Source: Mixta hanseatica
GTDB lineage: Bacteria; Pseudomonadota; Gammaproteobacteria; Enterobacterales; Enterobacteriaceae
Reading direction: 5' to 3'
Assembly: GCF_023517775.1 (NCBI RefSeq)
Contig: NZ_CP082904.1
Coordinates: forward strand, 2,852,001 to 2,916,000
DNA length: 64,000 nt
Of this stretch, positions 59,473 to 64,000 are shown one piece after another; positions within the stretch are counted from its first letter, which is position 1; each line of letters opens with the position of its first letter. The position numbers and the translations under genes were made by a program. The notes beneath the pieces are model-generated. The model saw only the letters and a list, made by a program, of their open reading frames with translations, was not told the origin of the DNA and ran no database searches.

Positions 59473-59509
59473 ACGGGGGATATTTTTTCACGGACAGGTA
59501 TAACGCGAC

Positions 59510-61795
59510 ATGAATCAGAGTCTGCTCGTCACTAAACGCGATGGCCGCAAAGAGCGCATCAATCTGGATAAAATCCACCGGGTTCTCGACTGGGCTGCGG
59601 AAGGTCTGCAAAACGTTTCCGTTTCTCAGGTTGAGCTGCGTTCCCACATCCAGTTCTACGACGGCATTAAAACCTCCGATATTCACGAGACTGTCATCAA
59701 AGCCGCCGCCGATCTGATCTCGCGTGACGCGCCGGATTACCAATATATGGCCGCGCGCCTGGCGATTTTCCACCTGCGTAAAAAAGCGTACGGCCAGTTC
59801 GAGCCGCCGGCGCTTTACGATCAGGTGGTGCGCATGGTTGACATGGGCAAATACGATCGTCACCTGCTGGAAGACTACAGCCGCGAAGAGTTTGAGCTGA
59901 TGGACAGCTTTATCGACCACTGGCGCGATATGAACTTCTCTTATGCGGCGGTTAAGCAGCTGGAAGGCAAATATCTGGTGCAGAACCGCGTCAGCGGCGA
60001 GATCTATGAAAGCGCCCAGTTTCTTTATATTCTGGTCGCGGCCTGCCTGTTTTCGAACTATCCGCGCGAAACGCGTCTGGATTACATCAAGCGTTTCTAC
60101 GACGCGGTATCCACTTTTAAGATTTCGCTGCCGACGCCGATCATGTCCGGCGTGCGCACCCCTACCCGTCAGTTCAGCTCTTGTGTGTTGATCGAGTGCG
60201 GTGACAGCCTGGATTCCATTAACGCCACCTCCAGCGCCATTGTGAAATATGTTTCCCAGCGAGCCGGTATCGGCATCAACGCGGGCCGTATTCGCGCGCT
60301 GGGCAGCCCAATCCGCGGCGGCGAAGCATTCCATACCGGCTGTATTCCGTTCTACAAACATTTCCAGACCGCAGTGAAATCCTGTTCACAGGGCGGCGTG
60401 CGCGGTGGCGCGGCAACGCTGTTCTACCCGATGTGGCATCTGGAAGTAGAAAGCCTGCTGGTGCTGAAAAACAACCGTGGTGTGGAAGGCAACCGCGTTC
60501 GTCATATGGATTACGGCGTTCAAATCAACAAGCTGATGTATCAGCGCCTGTTGAAAGGTCAGGATATTACCCTGTTCAGCCCGTCTGACGTACCCGGCCT
60601 GTATGACGCCTTCTTTGCCGATCAGGATGAGTTTGAGCGTCTGTACACCAAATATGAGCAGGACGACAGCATCCGCAAACAGCGCGTGAAAGCGGTCGAT
60701 CTCTTCTCGCTGATGATGCAGGAACGCGCCTCAACCGGCCGTATCTATATTCAGAACGTCGACCACTGCAACACCCACAGCCCGTTCGACCCGTCGATCG
60801 CGCCGGTGCGCCAGTCTAACCTGTGCCTGGAAATCGCGCTGCCGACCAAGCCGCTGCTGGATGTGAATGACGAAAACGGTGAAATCGCCCTTTGTACGCT
60901 GTCCGCCTTTAACCTGGGTGCGATCGACAGCCTGGACGATCTGGAAGAGCTGGCGACGCTGGCGGTACGTGCGCTGGACGCCCTGCTCGACTATCAGGAT
61001 TACCCGATTCCGGCGGCGAAACGCGGCGCGATGGGCCGTCGTACCCTGGGCATCGGCGTCATCAACTTCGCCTACTATCTGGCGAAGCACGGCGTGCGCT
61101 ATTCCGATGGCAGCGCTAACAATCTGACGCACCAAACGTTTGAAGCTATTCAGTATTACCTGCTGAAAGCCTCTAACGAACTGGCGAAGGAACAGGGTGC
61201 CTGCCCGTGGTTTAACGAAACCACCTATGCGCAGGGCATTATGCCAATCGACACCTATAAGAAAGACCTGGATGCCATCTGCAACGAGCCGCTGCATCTG
61301 GACTGGGATGCGCTGCGTGAATCAATCAAAACGCACGGTCTGCGTAACTCTACGCTGTCCGCGCTGATGCCGTCTGAAACCTCTTCGCAGATTTCAAACG
61401 CTACCAATGGTATTGAGCCGCCGCGCGGTCATATCAGCATTAAAGCCTCGAAAGACGGCATCCTGCGTCAGGTGGTGCCGGAGTATGAGCGCCTGAAAGA
61501 GAGCTATGAACTGCTGTGGGAAATGCCAAACAACGACGGCTATCTGCAGCTGGTGGGCGTGATGCAGAAATTTATCGATCAGGCGATCTCGGCTAACACC
61601 AACTACGATCCGTCACGCTTTGCCAACAGCAAAGTGCCGATGAAGCAGTTGCTGAAAGATCTGCTGACCGCCTATAAGTTCGGCGTCAAAACGCTTTACT
61701 ACCAGAACACCCGCGACGGCGCGGAAGATGCGCAGGATGACATCGCCCCATCGATTCAGGATGACGGCTGTGAAAGCGGCGCCTGTAAGATTTAA
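59510..61795 (+). CDS. nrdA: Class Ia ribonucleotide reductase, alpha subunit
   Basis: Reduces ribonucleoside diphosphates to deoxy forms, with NrdB as radical source. The protein has 761 residues. The N-terminal ATP-cone begins MNQSLLVTKRDGRKERINLD. Active-site elements are FSSCVLIECGDSLDSI (redox Cys), SNLCLEIALP (Asn/Cys/Glu catalytic trio) and the paired C-terminal thiols CESGACKI that receive electrons from thioredoxin/glutaredoxin. NrdR and DnaA sites lie upstream, and nrdB follows after 160 bases. Confidence 0.98.
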   Translation: MNQSLLVTKRDGRKERINLDKIHRVLDWAAEGLQNVSVSQVELRSHIQFYDGIKTSDIHETVIKAAADLISRDAPDYQYMAARLAIFHLRKKAYGQFEPPALYDQVVRMVDMGKYDRHLLEDYSREEFELMDSFIDHWRDMNFSYAAVKQLEGKYLVQNRVSGEIYESAQFLYILVAACLFSNYPRETRLDYIKRFYDAVSTFKISLPTPIMSGVRTPTRQFSSCVLIECGDSLDSINATSSAIVKYVSQRAGIGINAGRIRALGSPIRGGEAFHTGCIPFYKHFQTAVKSCSQGGVRGGAATLFYPMWHLEVESLLVLKNNRGVEGNRVRHMDYGVQINKLMYQRLLKGQDITLFSPSDVPGLYDAFFADQDEFERLYTKYEQDDSIRKQRVKAVDLFSLMMQERASTGRIYIQNVDHCNTHSPFDPSIAPVRQSNLCLEIALPTKPLLDVNDENGEIALCTLSAFNLGAIDSLDDLEELATLAVRALDALLDYQDYPIPAAKRGAMGRRTLGIGVINFAYYLAKHGVRYSDGSANNLTHQTFEAIQYYLLKASNELAKEQGACPWFNETTYAQGIMPIDTYKKDLDAICNEPLHLDWDALRESIKTHGLRNSTLSALMPSETSSQISNATNGIEPPRGHISIKASKDGILRQVVPEYERLKESYELLWEMPNNDGYLQLVGVMQKFIDQAISANTNYDPSRFANSKVPMKQLLKDLLTAYKFGVKTLYYQNTRDGAEDAQDDIAPSIQDDGCESGACKI

Positions 61796-61802
61796 TCGGG
61801 TC

Positions 61803-61857
61803 TGGCCGGACGCTATCCGGCCATGACGCTTCTTTTGGCCACGTTCGTTACGTGGCC
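61803..61857 (+). other. Two GC-rich hairpins between nrdA and nrdB
   Basis: TGGCCGGA / TCCGGCCA (61803-61823 area) and GGCCACGT / ACGTGGCC (61837-61857) form consecutive eight-base-pair stems without T runs. They probably stabilise or tune the nrdA mRNA end rather than terminate transcription. Confidence 0.5.
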
Positions 61858-61955
61858 GCAACATGGCAGGCCGTGCGATGCGCGGTCAAAACGGCTGTCA
61901 GCGCCCTGCCCCCGGCGGCAAGGCCAGCCTGTTCCGTTAGCATGTGGAATCAACT

Positions 61956-63086
61956 ATGGCTTACACCACTTTTTCTCAGAATAAAAACGATCAGCTGCTG
62001 GAGCCGATGTTTTTCGGCCAGTCGGTTAACGTTGCGCGTTACGATCAGCAAAAATATGACATTTTTGAAAAGCTGATTGAAAAGCAGCTCTCCTTCTTCT
62101 GGCGTCCGGAAGAGGTCGACGTCTCGCGCGATCGCATCGATTTCCAGGCGCTGCCGGATCACGAAAAGCATATTTTCATCAGCAACCTGAAGTATCAAAC
62201 GCTGCTGGATTCCATCCAGGGCCGTAGCCCAAACGTTGCGCTGCTGCCGCTGATTTCGATCCCGGAGCTGGAAACCTGGGTAGAGACCTGGGCCTTCTCA
62301 GAAACCATTCACTCGCGCTCTTATACGCATATTATTCGTAATATCGTTAACGACCCGGCGCTGGTGTTTGATGACATCGTGACCAACGAGCAGATCCTGA
62401 AGCGCGCCAGCGATATTTCCGGCTACTATGACGACCTGATCGAGATGACCAGTTACTGGCATCTGTTGGGCGAAGGCACCCATCAGGTTAACGGCAAAAC
62501 CGTGACCGTTAACCTGCGTGCGCTGAAAAAGCAGCTCTATCTCTGCCTGATGAGCGTTAACGCGCTGGAAGCGATCCGCTTCTATGTCAGCTTTGCCTGC
62601 TCCTTTGCGTTTGCCGAGCGCGAACTGATGGAAGGCAATGCGAAAATCATCCGTCTGATCGCCCGTGATGAAGCGCTGCACCTGACCGGTACTCAGCATA
62701 TGCTGAACCTGATGCGCAGCGGCGAAGACGATCCGGAAATGGCTGAGATCGCGCAGGAGTGCCGCCAGGAGTGCTACGACCTGTTCAAGCTGGCCGCCGT
62801 GCAGGAGAAAGAGTGGGCGGAATATCTGTTCCGCGACGGCTCAATGATCGGTCTGAACAAAGACATTCTCTGCCAGTATATTGAATACATCACCAATATT
62901 CGTATGCAGGCGGTGGGGCTGGATCTGCCGTTCCAGACGCGGTCCAACCCGATTCCGTGGATTAACGCCTGGCTGGTTTCCGATAACGTACAGGTGGCGC
63001 CGCAGGAAGTGGAAGTCAGCTCTTACCTGGTCGGTCAGATTGACTCCGAAGTGGGCGAAAACGATTTCGACGACTTCCAGCTGTAA
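61956..63086 (+). CDS. nrdB: Class Ia ribonucleotide reductase, beta subunit
   Basis: Provides the diferric-tyrosyl radical for NrdA. Start [21 protein letters not shown] at 61956; 376 residues as in E. coli. [11 protein letters not shown] carries iron ligands and the radical Tyr, and [13 protein letters not shown] plus [12 protein letters not shown] supply the remaining Glu/His ligands. The acidic C-terminal tail ([13 protein letters not shown]) is the NrdA-docking peptide. The stop codon overlaps the start region of yfaE. Confidence 0.98.
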   Translation: MAYTTFSQNKNDQLLEPMFFGQSVNVARYDQQKYDIFEKLIEKQLSFFWRPEEVDVSRDRIDFQALPDHEKHIFISNLKYQTLLDSIQGRSPNVALLPLISIPELETWVETWAFSETIHSRSYTHIIRNIVNDPALVFDDIVTNEQILKRASDISGYYDDLIEMTSYWHLLGEGTHQVNGKTVTVNLRALKKQLYLCLMSVNALEAIRFYVSFACSFAFAERELMEGNAKIIRLIARDEALHLTGTQHMLNLMRSGEDDPEMAEIAQECRQECYDLFKLAAVQEKEWAEYLFRDGSMIGLNKDILCQYIEYITNIRMQAVGLDLPFQTRSNPIPWINAWLVSDNVQVAPQEVEVSSYLVGQIDSEVGENDFDDFQL

Positions 63087-63088
63087 TG

Positions 63089-63349
63089 ATGGCCGGGAAT
63101 CGTATCACGCTGCGCATCTCTGGTGCGCAGCTTGAATATACCGATGAGCACCCTTCTCTGCTGGCGGCGCTGGAAGCGCATAATGTCTGCGTGGAATATC
63201 AGTGCCGCGAAGGCTACTGCGGTTCTTGCCGCACCCGCCTGATTAAAGGGGAAGTAAGCTACGCCGGTCAGCCGCTGGCCTTTATTCAGCAGGGCGAAAT
63301 TCTGCCCTGCTGCTGCAAAGCCAATGGTGATATAGAAATAGAGCTGTAG
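63089..63349 (+). CDS. yfaE: [2Fe-2S] ferredoxin YfaE
   Basis: A small plant-type ferredoxin (86 residues) that maintains the NrdB cofactor. Start MAGNRITLRISG at 63089 is preferred because it aligns with E. coli YfaE; an ATG one codon earlier overlaps the nrdB stop. The cluster ligands lie in YQCREGYCGSCRTRL, with the fourth Cys in EILPCCCKA. It belongs to the nrdAB operon. Confidence 0.96.
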   Translation: MAGNRITLRISGAQLEYTDEHPSLLAALEAHNVCVEYQCREGYCGSCRTRLIKGEVSYAGQPLAFIQQGEILPCCCKANGDIEIEL

Positions 63350-63373
63350 AAACACAATGCCCGTTATTCCGCC

Positions 63374-63407
63374 AAAGCCCAACTTTTCGTTGGGCTTTGG
63401 CTTTTTT
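63374..63407. terminator. Bidirectional terminator between yfaE and yfaY
   Basis: AAAGCCCAAC / GTTGGGCTTT ten-base-pair stem with a five-base loop, followed on the plus strand by GGCTTTTTT. Confidence 0.85.
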
Positions 63408-64000
63408 ACGCCTTGAGCGTTTCCACCACGTCGACCCAGCCGTGGCCGGTAGAAACATCCATGCCGTGCAGCCAGCGACGCAGCATATTCATCGCCATCA
63501 TCGCCACCAGTTCCTGGCGCGTTCTTAATGTATGGCGCTGATTATTGAATTTCACCTGCTGACCAAAGGTGCCATCCGGCGTATGCAGCGCAAAACCGAG
63601 CTGCTCATCCTGTAATGCGCCCACCAGCAGCGCCAGCGACGCCTGCTGCGCGCGTGCCCGTTCCTGCGCTTGCGCGACCAGCTGCGAAAGCGTCTCTTCT
63701 GTGGCAGGCAATACCTCGCCCGCCTGACAGGGCACGCCGCCGCCGCTAAGCTGCCACTGCAGCAGACCCGCGCTAAACTGCTCGCTGACGGTTAATGTCA
63801 GCTGGCGCTCGGTTAACTGCTGCGCCAGCAGCGCCGGCAGCCCCTGCGTGCCTTCAAACAGCGTGCATTCCGCCAGCTGTAAACGCACCTGCTGCCAGAC
63901 CTGCTCCATCGCTACCCGCTGCGCGGCCGGACCGGTCAGCTTGATTTCGATAATCGGCGCGGAAGAGCGATAGCCCATGACCACTCCTTCCGGCAGCGTT
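63406..64000 (-). CDS. yfaY: YfaY, CinA/PncC-like protein (C-terminal part, runs off the edge)
   Basis: The frame is open to the right edge; the internal ATG near 63984 is not the start. The visible text LPEGVVMGYRSSAPIIEIKL, TLFEGTQGLPALLAQQLTER, LTVSEQFSAGLLQ, TPDGTFGQQVKF and MMAMNMLRRWLHGMDV closely follows the second half of E. coli YfaY, a CinA-family protein related to nicotinamide-nucleotide amidohydrolases. About 198 residues are present out of roughly 400. It is convergent with the nrd operon. Confidence 0.92.
   Translation of the reverse strand, partial: TLPEGVVMGYRSSAPIIEIKLTGPAAQRVAMEQVWQQVRLQLAECTLFEGTQGLPALLAQQLTERQLTLTVSEQFSAGLLQWQLSGGGVPCQAGEVLPATEETLSQLVAQAQERARAQQASLALLVGALQDEQLGFALHTPDGTFGQQVKFNNQRHTLRTRQELVAMMAMNMLRRWLHGMDVSTGHGWVDVVETLKA

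Noticed and set aside
59420..60361. A 313-codon minus-strand frame over the nrdA promoter and 5' end
   Set aside because: Antisense to nrdA and covering its control sites. The sequence is low-information and matches no family.

Overview
The window comes from an enterobacterium, most likely an Erwiniaceae member (Erwinia/Pantoea/Mixta-like; the genus cannot be fixed from this stretch). The backbone follows the E. coli order of the ompC-rcs-gyrA-nrd region: yojI, alkB, apbE, ompC/micF, rcsD-rcsB, rcsC, gyrA, ubiG, nrdA-nrdB-yfaE, yfaY. Accessory blocks sit between these genes, including pectin-use genes typical of plant-associated relatives.

Region by region. 1-1.7 kb is prophage debris (a tail-fibre-like fragment, a DNA methyltransferase tail, an integrase tail) around a microcin-like gene with a small membrane immunity candidate. 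1.95-3.5 kb holds a chemoreceptor behind a sigma-28-type promoter. After about 1 kb of non-coding or decayed DNA comes a family 9 glycosyltransferase broken by a -1 frameshift. 5.7-11.4 kb is core: a small hypothetical gene, yojI, alkB, apbE, an OmpC-type porin and the MicF sRNA. An alpha/beta hydrolase follows.

12.6-34.3 kb is a minus-strand biofilm-adhesin locus. It contains a BapA-type giant adhesin (about 4,295 residues, about 39 Ig-like repeats, one frameshift after the prefix domain), a second 1,070-residue Ig-like adhesin built from a duplicated four-domain block, and a complete type I secretion system (TolC-like, ABC, HlyD-like). 35-44 kb carries an MFS transporter, rcsD, rcsB, a divergent XRE-cupin regulator / B3-B4 protein pair, and rcsC.

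44.4-50.5 kb is an AT-rich RiPP island between rcsC and gyrA. It has a 54-residue precursor with a double-glycine leader and the core GWFRAYLRWSRSF, a radical SAM/SPASM maturase (frameshifted), an HlyD-like adaptor, a C39-peptidase ABC exporter and a periplasmic retropepsin-like protease. ERIC repeats lie before and after the precursor and before the protease gene. It resembles the Xye/triceptide (three-residue cyclophane) systems, and the core ends in a motif like that of darobactin. This is the most interesting system here.

50.6-64 kb is gyrA, ubiG, an inserted oligogalacturonate operon (togT-pelX-kdgM type) with a KdgR-like box, nrdA-nrdB-yfaE with NrdR and DnaA sites, and the C-terminal part of yfaY running off the right edge.

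Four genes (microcin, glycosyltransferase, giant adhesin, radical SAM enzyme) are each interrupted by a -1 shift that one extra base would repair. Three of the four lie at short homopolymers. Single-base deletion errors in the assembly are therefore a serious alternative to real gene loss or programmed frameshifting.
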